NCBI RefSeq assembly: GCF_003205575.1
Contig: NZ_PYBW01000015.1
Coordinates: 1 to 60,851, forward strand
Length of the DNA stretch: 60,851 nucleotides
Direction of reading: 5' to 3'
Source of the DNA: Streptomyces tateyamensis
GTDB taxonomy: Bacteria; Actinomycetota; Actinomycetes; Streptomycetales; Streptomycetaceae
The notes under the pieces were generated by a model. It was not told the origin of the DNA, ran no database searches, and saw only the letters and a list, made by a program, of their open reading frames with translations. Made by a program: the position numbers and the translations under genes. Below, piece by piece: positions 32,267-42,500 of this stretch. Numbering within the stretch: the first letter of the stretch is position 1; the number at the start of each line of letters is the position of its first letter.

Positions 32267-33378
32267 CGACGACTCGGCAGGGGCGGTTGCGCACCGGTGT
32301 GCGCACCGCCCCGGGCAGTCCCTACGCGGCGGTCTGCGTGGCCTTCGACCGCGGCTATCTCGACGATCCGGCCTCCCACGTCGGGCTCGCGCACCTGTAC
32401 GAGCACCTATGGTTCCTGCGGGCACCTGCCGACCTGACCCTCGAATGGGGAGCCACCCACGACCACGCGACGGTGCTGCACCACGTCTGCCCGCCCGACG
32501 AGGTGCCGGTGGTGCTGGCCGCCCTGGCCGACCGGCTGGCCGACTGCTGTGCACCGTCGCCGGTGGCCGCCCACGGCATCCGTTCGGCGCTGCGGCTGAT
32601 CGAGCTGGAGCGCCGCGGCGGACAGGAGCGCCGGCTGTCCGGCTTCCCACGCCGTCAGATCGCCCGGCTGCTGCGCGCGGACCCGCAGTTCGAGCCGACC
32701 GCCGTCGCACCCGCCGGGCCGGAGCTGGTCGAGCTGGTCGACGGGTTCGCGCACGGGGTGGCGGTGGCGGTGTGCGTGGCCGGACCGGAGCCGGGGTGGT
32801 CCGCCGGCGACCTGCGGCGCAGCCTTGGCGGCGCGGTGCCGGGAGCCGGTCGGCCGCGCCCGGGGCCACCGGTCGGCGGCGCCTGGCAGTTCCGGGCCCC
32901 CGAGGGCAACGCCTGTGCCGCCGCCTGGATTCTGCCGCCCGATCCGGCGACCGCCGCCGCGGCCTGGGTGCTCGGCGGGCTGATCGACCGGGGGCGGCCG
33001 CCGACCGGGCTGCACTGGCTGTCCGGCCGGGTGCTCTCGCCGCGCGGCACCGAACCGGTGCGCGGCGGCCTGCTCTACGCGCTGGCCGCGGGCCTGGACC
33101 CGCGCCGCCCGTTGGACCTGGCGCCGGAGCTGCTGCTGCCGGTGCTGGCCGCAGGCGCCGACGACCTCGCGGCGGTGCGCGACACGCTGCCGGACAGCGC
33201 CCCGGACCCGGGCGAACTCGCGGCGCTGGACGCCCTGTCACTGCTGCACGGGTCCCCCCGCTTCGAGGCGGTGCTCGCGGCCACCCGCCAGGTCGACCAC
33301 GCGGCGCTGCTGCGCTTCGTCGACCTGCTCGCGGCGGCTACGGCCGCGGCGGGGACCGACGCGTTGGTGGGTCGGTGA
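32260..33378 (+). CDS. M16-family zinc peptidase, catalytic subunit
   Basis: 372 residues. The inverzincin motif HLYEH (HxxEH, residues 45-49) is intact, preceded by the expected GYLDDPASHVGLA and followed by the acidic helix RLIELERRGGQE that would give the third zinc ligand. M16 peptidases digest short unstructured peptides in a clam-like chamber and occur as heterodimers with an inactive partner, here encoded directly downstream. The likely job is removal of the leader peptide. GTG at 32260 overlaps the MFS stop by 7 bp. Confidence 0.8.
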   Translation: MLTTTRQGRLRTGVRTAPGSPYAAVCVAFDRGYLDDPASHVGLAHLYEHLWFLRAPADLTLEWGATHDHATVLHHVCPPDEVPVVLAALADRLADCCAPSPVAAHGIRSALRLIELERRGGQERRLSGFPRRQIARLLRADPQFEPTAVAPAGPELVELVDGFAHGVAVAVCVAGPEPGWSAGDLRRSLGGAVPGAGRPRPGPPVGGAWQFRAPEGNACAAAWILPPDPATAAAAWVLGGLIDRGRPPTGLHWLSGRVLSPRGTEPVRGGLLYALAAGLDPRRPLDLAPELLLPVLAAGADDLAAVRDTLPDSAPDPGELAALDALSLLHGSPRFEAVLAATRQVDHAALLRFVDLLAAATAAAGTDALVGR

Positions 33379-34622
33379 GCGCCGGCCGCGGCTCCGTCGC
33401 CACCGACGGCACCGTGGGCACCCTCGACCTGCGCCTGGCGGCCGGCACCCTGCGCTGCTTCGCCACCGGGGAGGCGCAACCGCGCCTGCAGGTGCGGACC
33501 GGCTGCGTGCCGGGCGAGGACGTCTCGCTGCGCCTGGTGCACGACGCGCTGGTGCTTCCCCGACTGCGCGACTGCTTCACGCGGCTGGCGCCGACCCGGC
33601 CGGTGACCGACCACGAACGCCTGGTCGGCGTTGAGCTGACGGTACCTCAGCTCGATGCGGGCCAGCTTCTGGACCAGGCGGCCGAGGCGCTCGCGAGCGG
33701 CCGACAGGCCGTCAGCGCGGCCCGGGCCGATGACCTGGACCTGGACCGGGTGATCGCCGTGCTCGCCGCCGTGCGCACCCGAGGCTCGCACGACCTGGCC
33801 ACCCTCGCGACCCTCGGCTCGGCCCCCGGGGGTCCGGTCCACCAGGTGGCCGGAGCCCGCCTGACGGCCCGCCAGGTCACCGAGCGGCTGATCGACGGCG
33901 GGCGGGCGGTGATCGCCGACGCCCCCGCGCAGGCCGACCGGGTCGCCGGCGCCGCGGTGCTCACCGCGACCCACGGGCCCGCCCCGGCGCCCGCGGCCGT
34001 CGAGTCCGAGGCTGTCGGTGGCCCGGAACAGGATCTGCCGATCCGGTTGCCCCGGCCGGCGGCCCCGCCGCGCTGGCTGGAGGTCGAGTCGCCCCGCGCC
34101 GAGCTCGCCTACCTGCAACTGCGCCGGGCGATCCCGCAGGTGGCCACGGTCCGGGCACTCGCCGCCGCGCTGGTCGCCAACCAGGCCAGGTTCGGCGCCT
34201 ACAGCTCGGTGGTCGACGACGCGATCCGGTCCGAGCTCGCGGCCAGCTACCTGTGGGACTGCGTGGTCGACCTGACCCGGGGCGAGTTCCTGATGCTCGC
34301 CGCCCCGGCGGTCGAGGACGCCGACCGGGTGGCCCGCCTGGTGCTGGCCGAGCACGCGGGCGGCGCGGCGCTGTCCCGGCGGGCGGTCGCCACCGCGCGC
34401 CGCATCGTGCGGTCCGCCCTGCTGCGCCGGATCGGACCGGCCCAGCTGGTGCTGACCACCCAGTCCGAGGTCCAACGAGCCGGCCTGCCGATCGAGTTCA
34501 CGGCTTCCCTGCTGGCGGCGGTGCAGGACGTAGGCCATGAGGAGGTGGCCGCGGCCCGGGACGCGGACGACAGCCCGACGCCTGCCGTCACTCTGGTGCT
34601 CCCGGCCGCCCGGCCCCGCTGA
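33375..34622 (+). CDS. M16-family non-catalytic subunit
   Basis: 415 residues. Its general architecture resembles M16 proteins (VESPRAELAYLQLRRAIPQV..., AYSSVVDDAIRSELAASYLWD, TARRIVRSALLRRIG), but no HxxEH motif can be found; VHDALVLPRLRDCF lies at a comparable N-terminal place. This fits the inactive alpha subunit of a heterodimeric M16 peptidase, as in PqqF/PqqG and mitochondrial processing peptidase. GTG at 33375 overlaps the stop of the catalytic subunit by 4 bp, supporting 1:1 production. It is the last gene of the plus-strand operon. Confidence 0.72.
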   Translation: MSAGRGSVATDGTVGTLDLRLAAGTLRCFATGEAQPRLQVRTGCVPGEDVSLRLVHDALVLPRLRDCFTRLAPTRPVTDHERLVGVELTVPQLDAGQLLDQAAEALASGRQAVSAARADDLDLDRVIAVLAAVRTRGSHDLATLATLGSAPGGPVHQVAGARLTARQVTERLIDGGRAVIADAPAQADRVAGAAVLTATHGPAPAPAAVESEAVGGPEQDLPIRLPRPAAPPRWLEVESPRAELAYLQLRRAIPQVATVRALAAALVANQARFGAYSSVVDDAIRSELAASYLWDCVVDLTRGEFLMLAAPAVEDADRVARLVLAEHAGGAALSRRAVATARRIVRSALLRRIGPAQLVLTTQSEVQRAGLPIEFTASLLAAVQDVGHEEVAAARDADDSPTPAVTLVLPAARPR

Positions 34623-34642
34623 CCGTCACCCGAGGGCCAGCG

Positions 34643-35875
34643 TCACCCGAGCGTGACCGAGCCTGCCGCATGGGCCGCGGCCAGCACCGTCCCCGCGTCG
34701 CCGAGCAGCCCTGCCGGACCGGACCACGGGGCGAGGTCGAGTGCCGCACCGGCCTCCAGCGAGGCCAGCGCGGTGAGCAGCTCGATGGTGGCCGGCTGCG
34801 AAGCCACCCGCAGCGAGAGGCCGTTGGCCGCCACGATCAGCTCCTCGGGCTGCCCGGCGTCGACGGCCCAGGAGACCGGGAACCGCTGGACGGCACGCGC
34901 CCGACGGGCCGTCGGCTCCGACCCGGAGCGCGGCGAGAGATCGGGCAGGATCTGGAAGTTGGCGGTGCTGTGCCGGGCCAGGCTCCACTGGTGCACGGCC
35001 GAGGTGGCCGCCGCCGCGGTCTGCTGACCGAACATCAGGGTCTCGCCACCGAGCGCCCGTTCGGACACCTCCCAGTGCGGCGGCAGATCGGCCCCGATCC
35101 CCGCGCCGGCGAAGGCGCCGGCCCAGACCGGCGCGAGATCGCGGTACCGGTGGGTGGCCAGGTGCAGGCTGAGCGAGGGCCGGCCGTCGGACTCCGCGCA
35201 GTGCCAGTAGGAGGCCGGCCAGTACAGCACCTCGCCCGGGCCGCCGGTCAGGCGCAGCGGCTCGGCCGCGATCTCGTCCGGAGTCACCTTGAGCGGAACG
35301 AAGTTGTGCTCCGGGTCGGAGTCCGGCGGGGCCTGGTCCACCAGCACCTCGTACGGCCACAGCAGCATCGTCTTGACACCTTGCGCGACGTAGAGGAAGA
35401 CGTCCGCGGTGTCCTTGTGGATCCGGGTCGGTCCGGTGGCGTACGAGCCGCCCACCAGGAAGCAGTCGGAGAGGCCGGCCGGCAGCCCGTCCGCCGTCCC
35501 GCGCAGCCGCAGCAGCACCTCGCGGGCCAGCCGGTACAGCTCGGGGGAGAACGCCTGGGCGGAGTTGAGCACGAAGCTCCAGTCGCGGCCGAGCTCGGCC
35601 GAGACCCGGGCCGCGTAGCCCGCGAAGTCCGGTTCGGCCGCAGCCGGCAGCAGCCGGCCCAGGTCGGGCGGCCCGGGCGGGGCGGTGAACAGCTTGACGT
35701 CGTCGGGGCGCCGGTGGGTGCCGGCCCGGACGGCGGCGCCGATCCTGGCGTACAGCTCGTACACGTCCACCGTGCCGAACTCGTCCAACCCGCGGACCAC
35801 GCAGGGCCGCCTGTTCCAGTGCTCCGCGAACCCGGCGAAGTCCACCACCGGAAGCGCCCGCCCCGGGGCGGTCAC
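34643..35875 (-). CDS. Second JmjC/cupin-8-type Fe(II)/2-oxoglutarate oxygenase
   Basis: 410 residues, a clear paralogue of the enzyme at 26989-28257: SYATGPTRIHKDTADVFLYV gives His153 and Asp155, and PASYWHCAESDG gives the third ligand near residue 225. The C-terminal ~80 residues (VAANGLSLRV...AGSVTLG) again look like a small winged domain, more degenerate than in the other copy. It converges on the RiPP operon with only 20 bp between stops and overlaps the upstream regulator gene by 4 bp (ATGA). Likely a second, site-specific hydroxylase of the pathway. Confidence 0.8.
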   Translation of the reverse strand: MTAPGRALPVVDFAGFAEHWNRRPCVVRGLDEFGTVDVYELYARIGAAVRAGTHRRPDDVKLFTAPPGPPDLGRLLPAAAEPDFAGYAARVSAELGRDWSFVLNSAQAFSPELYRLAREVLLRLRGTADGLPAGLSDCFLVGGSYATGPTRIHKDTADVFLYVAQGVKTMLLWPYEVLVDQAPPDSDPEHNFVPLKVTPDEIAAEPLRLTGGPGEVLYWPASYWHCAESDGRPSLSLHLATHRYRDLAPVWAGAFAGAGIGADLPPHWEVSERALGGETLMFGQQTAAAATSAVHQWSLARHSTANFQILPDLSPRSGSEPTARRARAVQRFPVSWAVDAGQPEELIVAANGLSLRVASQPATIELLTALASLEAGAALDLAPWSGPAGLLGDAGTVLAAAHAAGSVTLG

Positions 35876-36459
35876 GAGGCCACCGCCGCAGAGCGCCGGT
35901 ACTGCGCCGAGCCGGACCGCTGCACCAGGCCGAGGTCCACCAGCAGCCGCCGAAGCCGGGCCACGTCGTCACCGGCCTGCCCGAGCAGCTCGTTGACCTC
36001 CGCCTCGGTGAGGGTGCGGTCCGCGGGCAGCAGGTCGGCCAGCGCGGCCGCGAGCGCCGCCAGGTCCTCCGGGCGCTTGGGCAGGTCGGTGACCCGTCCG
36101 TGCGTCAGGAACCGGCGCAGCGGCGAGTCCGGCGGCACCGTGCGGCCCAGTGCGGTGAACTCGGCCACCGCTTCGCCCAGTTCCCCGAGGGGACCGAGCT
36201 GCGCGGTCAACGCCCCCTGGTCCCGCCGCAGCAGGCCCGCCTCGGTCAGCCGGACCACCTCCTTGGCGAGCTGCCGGGCGTCCAGCCCCACCCGCTCGCC
36301 GAGCTGCGCCAGCCCCACCGGGCCTACCTGCGCGTTCAGTTCGACGACCGCGTGCAGGATCGCCAGCCGTCTGCCGTTGGACAGCGCGAGCAGCACGTCC
36401 GCCGCACTGCTCAGGACGGCCGAACGGGAACGGGAGGACGGGGCGGCGGCAGCAGACAT
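35872..36459 (-). CDS. ArsR-type regulator with DUF2087 domain
   Basis: 195 residues. The N-terminal ~95 form an ArsR-like winged helix (ALSNGRRLAILHAVVEL, ERVGLDARQLAKEVVRLTEA). The C-terminal ~75 residues (LRRFLTHGRVTDLPKRPEDL... VNELLGQAGDDVARLRRLLVDLGLVQR) match the DUF2087 extension seen in some ArsR regulators. It is the only regulator inside the RiPP/NRPS region and thus its probable controller. The ATG at 36459 is chosen; ATG at 36507 is possible but lacks a ribosome site. It overlaps the JmjC gene downstream by 4 bp. Confidence 0.8.
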   Translation of the reverse strand: MSAAAAPSSRSRSAVLSSAADVLLALSNGRRLAILHAVVELNAQVGPVGLAQLGERVGLDARQLAKEVVRLTEAGLLRRDQGALTAQLGPLGELGEAVAEFTALGRTVPPDSPLRRFLTHGRVTDLPKRPEDLAALAAALADLLPADRTLTEAEVNELLGQAGDDVARLRRLLVDLGLVQRSGSAQYRRSAAVAS

Positions 36460-36535
36460 ACCGCCCAGCGTAGCCAGCGGGCCTTGCCTGGACCTGTAGG
36501 AAACCATGCACCCGGCTGTACCGCGCCCACCGGGC

Positions 36536-39500
36536 TCACACGGTTACCTCCTGCAGGGCCTGCGCCGGCGCCGCCTGAAGGGCGGGGGTGAGTATCCGGG
36601 CGACCTCGGCGAGGGCGCCCGGGCCGCCCATTCCGTTGTGGTCGCAGGCGATGCGAAAGTCCACGACGTGGCCGGTGCAGTACGGCTCCCAGGCGCCGGC
36701 ACCAGGTGCGTCGACAGGACGGTTCTGGGCGGCGGTGAAGTAGACGAGGCTGCCGTCGAAGATCTTGGGGGCGAATCGCTCCAACATGTCGGCGTGCCGC
36801 AGGAAGGTGTGCAGCAGGGCTTCCACCGTCTGGCTGGTGATGACGCCCGGGAGGTCTGCGAGGGCAGCCACCTCGTCAGGCTTCAGCAGTCCGCCCGGGG
36901 GGACCTTGCCGAGGTCGGCCACCAGCGAGCCCAGCAGCCACTGCGCCAGCTCGTCGGTGTCCGTCGGGGTGGCGGCAAGCGCTGTCAGGTAGCTGTCGAG
37001 CAGGGCCAACATCTCGACGCGTTCGCCCGCTTGCTGCAGTTGGACCGCCATCTCATGGGCGACCACGCCGCCGAACGACCAGCCCAGCAGCCGGTAGGGG
37101 CCCGTCGGCTGGACCGCACGGACCTGCCGGACATAGTCGGCGGCCAGTTCGGACAGGCTCGCGGGCAGTCTGGTCGAATCACGCAGGCTGCGCGCCTGCA
37201 GTGCGTACAAGGGCTGCTCCGGAGGCAGCTGTTCGAGCAGGGCGCGGTAGTTCCACCCCATGCCGTACCCCGCGTGCAGGCAGAAGAGCGGTGGCAGCTC
37301 TCCGTGCGGCCGCAGCGGCAGCAGTACCTCCAGCGGATCGGCGACGGCTGCTGACGCGCCCGTCTCGACCAGCTTGGCGGCCAGTTCGGCCACCGAGGGT
37401 GCTTCGAAGAGCTCCCGGACCCCCACCGGTCGGCCGAGTGCCGCGCGGATCCTGCCGGCCAGACGGACCGCCAGCAGCGAATGGCCGCCCAGCGAGAAGA
37501 AGTCAGCCTCGGGGTCGACCCGTTCGACCCCGAGCTGTTCGGCGAAGAGCGCACACAGGGCGTCCTCCAGCGGTGTGCGCGGATCGCGGCCGGCCGTGAC
37601 GGCGGCGTAGCGCGGCGCGGGAAGGGCCTGCCGGTCGAGCTTCCCGTTGGGGGTCAGGGGCCACTGCTCCAGCACCTCGACGGCGGACGGCACCAGGTGG
37701 CCCGGCAGCCGGTTCGCGACGGCGGCGCGCAGCACGCGTGGGTCGAGCGAGCCCGTGCCGTCCGACTCCACGTAGGCGACCAGGCGTCGGTCGCCGGGAG
37801 AGTCCTCGCGGACCATCGCGATCGCACGGCCCACGGACGCTTCGGCTGTCAGCGCCGCCGCCACCTCCCCGAGTTCGATCCGGAATCCGCGCAGCTTCAC
37901 CTGATCATCGGTTCGGTCAAGGAACTCCAGTTCGGCCGCGGCGGTCCAGCGGACCAGGTCGCCAGTGCGGTACATCCGCTCGCCGGGGGCGCCGTAGGGG
38001 CACGGTACGAACCGTTCGGCGGTCAGAGCCCCGCGGCCGAGGTAGCCACGGGCCAGTCCGACACCCGCTATGTAGAGCTCACCGGGTACGCCTGGCGGGA
38101 CTGGTCGCAGGCGGCCGTCGAGAACGTAGACCCGGGTGCCGGCAGTCGGACGGCCTATCGGGACGACCGGGCGGTCCAGCCCGGGACTCAGCGGCGCGCT
38201 CATGGTCGCGCAGACGGTGGTCTCGGTCGGACCGTACGCGTTGACCAGGGTCCGGCCGCGGGAGACCCGGCGCGCGAGCTCGGGGGAACAGGCCTCGCCG
38301 CCCACCACCACGGTCAGCCCCGCGGGCAGCGTGCCGGCGGACAGCGCGGCCAGGACGGCGGCCGGAAGCAGGGTGTGGGTCACGCGGTACTCGGTGAGCG
38401 TCTCCGCGAGGCCGGCTCCGGGGAGCAGGCGGTCGGCCGGCGCACAGACCAGAGCGGCACCGGTGAGCAGTGCTGTGCAGAGCTCGGCGACGGCGACGTC
38501 GAAGCTGGGGGAGGCGAACTGCAGCATCCGGGAACCCGGCTCGATCCCGAGGCTGTCACGGTGCGCGCGAACCATGGCCGCCAGCCCTGCGTGCGTGACC
38601 ACCACGCCCTTGGGGCGGCCGGTGGAGCCGGAGGTGTAGATCACGTAGGCGGGCTGGTCGGGGCGCGGGGCGGGCAGTGCCCCGCCGTCGGACGAGGAGC
38701 CGAGTTCGGCCTGCACCGGCGGCGAGTCCAGCAGCACGGCCGGGCCGGGCACCACGGCCGCTGTGCCTGTCGTGGCGAGAACCAGCGTGGGCGCGCCGTC
38801 CTCGATCAGATAGGCGATCCGCTCGGCCGGGTACTTGGGGTCGACCGGCAGGTATGCGGCGCCGGCCTTGGCCACCGCGAGGACGCTGACGACCAACTCG
38901 ACGGACCGCTCCAGCACCAGGGCGACGGTCCGCTCAGGGCCTGCCCCGCGCGAGACCAGCAGCCGGGCCAACTGCTCGGCCCGGGCGTCCAGCTCGGCGT
39001 ACGACAGCTCGGTGTCCCCGAACACCAGGGCGGTCGCCCGAGGGGTGCGGGCCACCTGGGCTGCGAACAACTCGGGCAGCGTGGCGGCGGCCGGCGAGTC
39101 GGCGGTCGCCCCGCTCCAGTCGGACAGGAGGCTCCGGAGCTCGCCCGCGGTCATGATCTCCAAGTCGCTGATGGGCAGTTCCGGGGCGGCCACGGCAGCC
39201 CTGAGCAGGCAGGTCAGACGCTCGGCCAACCGTTCGACCGTGCCGTGGTCGAACAAGTCCGCGGCGTACTCGAACTCGCCCTCCAGACCCGCCGGGACGC
39301 TCTGCACACCGAGACGCTCGGAGAGCACCAGCGCGAGGTCGAGCTTGGCGGTCAGCGTGCCCACCGGCTGGGTGGTTGCCGCCAGCCCGGGCAGCTCGAG
39401 TTCGAGGGGGGAGGTGTTGCCCAGCGCGAGCATCACCTGGAAGAGGGGGTGGCGGGCGAGCGAGCGGGTGGGGTTGAGCTCGTCGACCAGCTGCTCGAAC

Positions 39501-42500
39501 GGGAGGTCCTGGTGGGCGTATGCGGCCAGGTCGGTCTCACGCACCCGGCGCAGCAACTGGGCGAAGGACGGGTTGCCGGACAGGTCGGTACGCAGGACCA
39601 GGTTGTTGACGAAGAATCCGACCACCTCGTCCAGGGCGCTGTCGGTACGACCGGCCACCGGGGTGCCGATCGGCAGGTCGGGGTCGGCGCCGTGCCGGTG
39701 GAGCAGGGTGGCCAGGGCTGCGTGCAAGGTCATGAAGAGGGTCACGCCGTGGGCGCTGGAGAACTCGACCAGGCTCGCGTGGAGCTCCGCCGGGATGACG
39801 ACGGGAACGGAGGCGCCCCGGTGGCTCGGCGCGGGAGGTCTGGGGCGGTCCACCGGTAGCGCGATCTCCTCCGGCAGACCGGCCAGCGCCTCCCGCCAGT
39901 AGGCGAGTTGGCGGCCGGTCAGGCTCTGGGCAGCTGACTCGTCGCTGAGCAGTTCGCGCTGCCAGAGCGCGTAGTCGGCGTACTGTACCGGCAGCGTCGA
40001 CCACTCGGGTGCCCGACCGCTCAGGCGAGCGGTGTACGCGGTGGACAGGTCGCGGGTGAGGGTGGAGAGCGACCATCCGTCCACCGCTATGTGATGGGCC
40101 GTCAGAAGCAGCAGGTGGTCCGCCGCCGAGTGGGTGAACATCCTGGCGCGCAACGGTATGTGGCTGGAGAGATCAAAGGGCTCGGTAGCGGCGGCGGCCA
40201 ACGCGGACCGACTGAACCGGCTCACCGGCATCGGCAGTTCGGCGTCCGGCAGGATCCGCTGGCTCAGTTCGCCGTCGGCCTCAGCCACGAACACGGTCCG
40301 CAGCGCCTCGTGTCTTGTCAGCAGGTCGTGCAGCGCGCGGCGCAGTGCGGTGAAGTTCAGGCGGCCGGTGAGCCGGATCGCCAGCGGTATGTGGTACGCG
40401 GCACCCGTCAGGCCGAGCCGGTCGAGGAACCAGAGTCGGTGCTGTGCCGCCGAGGCCGGGATGCGGTCCGGTCGGTGGCCGGCCCGAAGCGCGGGGCGGG
40501 CCGGGACGGCCGCCCTGACCCGCCCGGCCAGCGCGGCCACGGTGGGTGCGTCGAACAGGTCACGCATGGTCAACTCGACACCGAGGAGCGCGCGGGCGCG
40601 ACTGATGAGGCGAGTAGCAAGCAGTGAATGCCCGCCCAGCTCGAAGAAGTCGTCCTCCGCTCCCACTTCGGCCGAGTCCAGCAGGTCGGAGAAGATGGAC
40701 GCGAGCTGCTGCTCTTCGAGGCTCGCAGGGGCGCGTCGCGCCGAGTTGTCTGCAACGATCGGCGCCGGCAGGGCCCGGCGGTCGAGCTTGCCGTTGGGGG
40801 TCACCGGCAGCCGGTCGAGGACCTGCAGCGAGCCGGGGACGAGCTGGGCCGGGAGCACCGCCGTGAGCCGGGCCCGGAGAGCGGCCAGGTCCACCGGGCC
40901 GCGGGCGGGCACCAGGTAACCGATCAGGCGCTCGCCGTGCACCGCCGCAGCAGCGTGGCCCACCTCGGCGTCGGCAGCAAGTGCGGCTTCGATCTCGCCG
41001 AGCTCGATCCGGACACCGCGGAGTTTGACCTGGTCGTCAGTGCGGCCGAGATACTCCAGTTCACTGTCGTCGTTCCACCGCACCAGGTCGCCGGTGCGGT
41101 ACATGCGCGAGCCGACCGGACCGTAGGGATCAGCGACGAATCGTTCGGCGGTGAGGCCGGGCCGGTTGAGGTAGCCGCGGGCGAGCTGCGTACCGGTGAG
41201 GTAGAGCTCGCCCGGGGCGCCGACCGGGACAGGCTGCAGCGCGGCGTCCAGCACGCGGACCTCGGTGTTCCAGACGGGTCTGCCGATCGGGACGGTGGGC
41301 GTGGCGCGGCAGGTCCAGGCGGTGACGTCGACGCTGGCCTCGGTCGGACCGTACAGGTTGTGGAGCGGTACGTTCAGTACGGCACGGAAGCGGTCCCGCA
41401 GTTCGGGCGTGAGCGCCTCGCCGGAGCAGAAGACGTCGCGCAGGCCGGTGCAGCCGCCGGCCGCGGGCTCCTGGACGAAGGCGTGCAGCATGGACGGGAC
41501 GAAGTGCGCGACGGTGATGCGCTCGCGCCGTATCAGGGAGGCGAGTTGAGTCGGGTCGCGGTGGGCACCGGGGCGGGCCAGCACCAGGGTGGCGCCCTCC
41601 AGCAACGGCCAGAAGAACTCCCAGACGGAGACGTCGAATCCGAACGGGGTCTTCTGCAGGACGCGATCGCCGGGGCCGAGCCGGTATTCGGCCTGCATCC
41701 AGGCCAGGCGGTTGACGATGCCGCGGTGCGGCACGACGACGCCCTTCGGGCGGCCGGTGGAACCGGAGGTGTAGATCACGTACGCCGGCTGGTCGGGGTG
41801 CGGGGCAGGCAGTTCGCTGCGGTCCTCGGGCGCGGTGGTGAGCTCGCCCAGCAGCTGGGGTGAGTCCAGCACCAGGACCGGCCCCGGTAGAGCCTGGGAC
41901 GTCTGGGCGGTGGCGAGCACCAGGACGGGCTGGGCGTCGTCCAGCAGGTGCCTGATCCGCTCCGCCGGGTACTCCGGATCCACCGGCAGGAACGCGGCAC
42001 CGGACTTGAGCACGGCGAGCAGGGCGACCACCAACTCCGGCGAGCGCTCCAGCACCAGGGCCACGGTCTGCTCAGGACCCGCGCCGCGCGCCACGAGGAG
42101 CCGGGCCAGCCGGTCCGCGCGCGCGTCCAGCTCCGCATACGACAGTCGAGTGCCTTCGAAGACCAGTGCGGTCTCCTCGGGGCTCCGTGCTACCTGGACT
42201 TCGAACAGTTGTGGGAGCGTCGAAACCGGTATGCGCGCCGCCTCGCCGGCACCGAGCGCGAGCAGCCGCTCCTGCTCGGCCCGGTCGGACAACGCCAGCC
42301 TGCCGATCGGAAGATCGGGATCGCAGTCGGCCAGCAGATCGAGGGCCCGGAGCAGCCGGGCGGAGTGCTCCGCGAGGTCCTGCGCGGTGTAGAGCGCCGG
42401 ATTGGCGTCCACCACCAGAGTCAGGCCGGTGCCGTTCTGGCGGTCGTAGACCACGAAGGCGAGGTCCTCGACCGGGCCGTTGGAGACGTTGCGGACCGTC

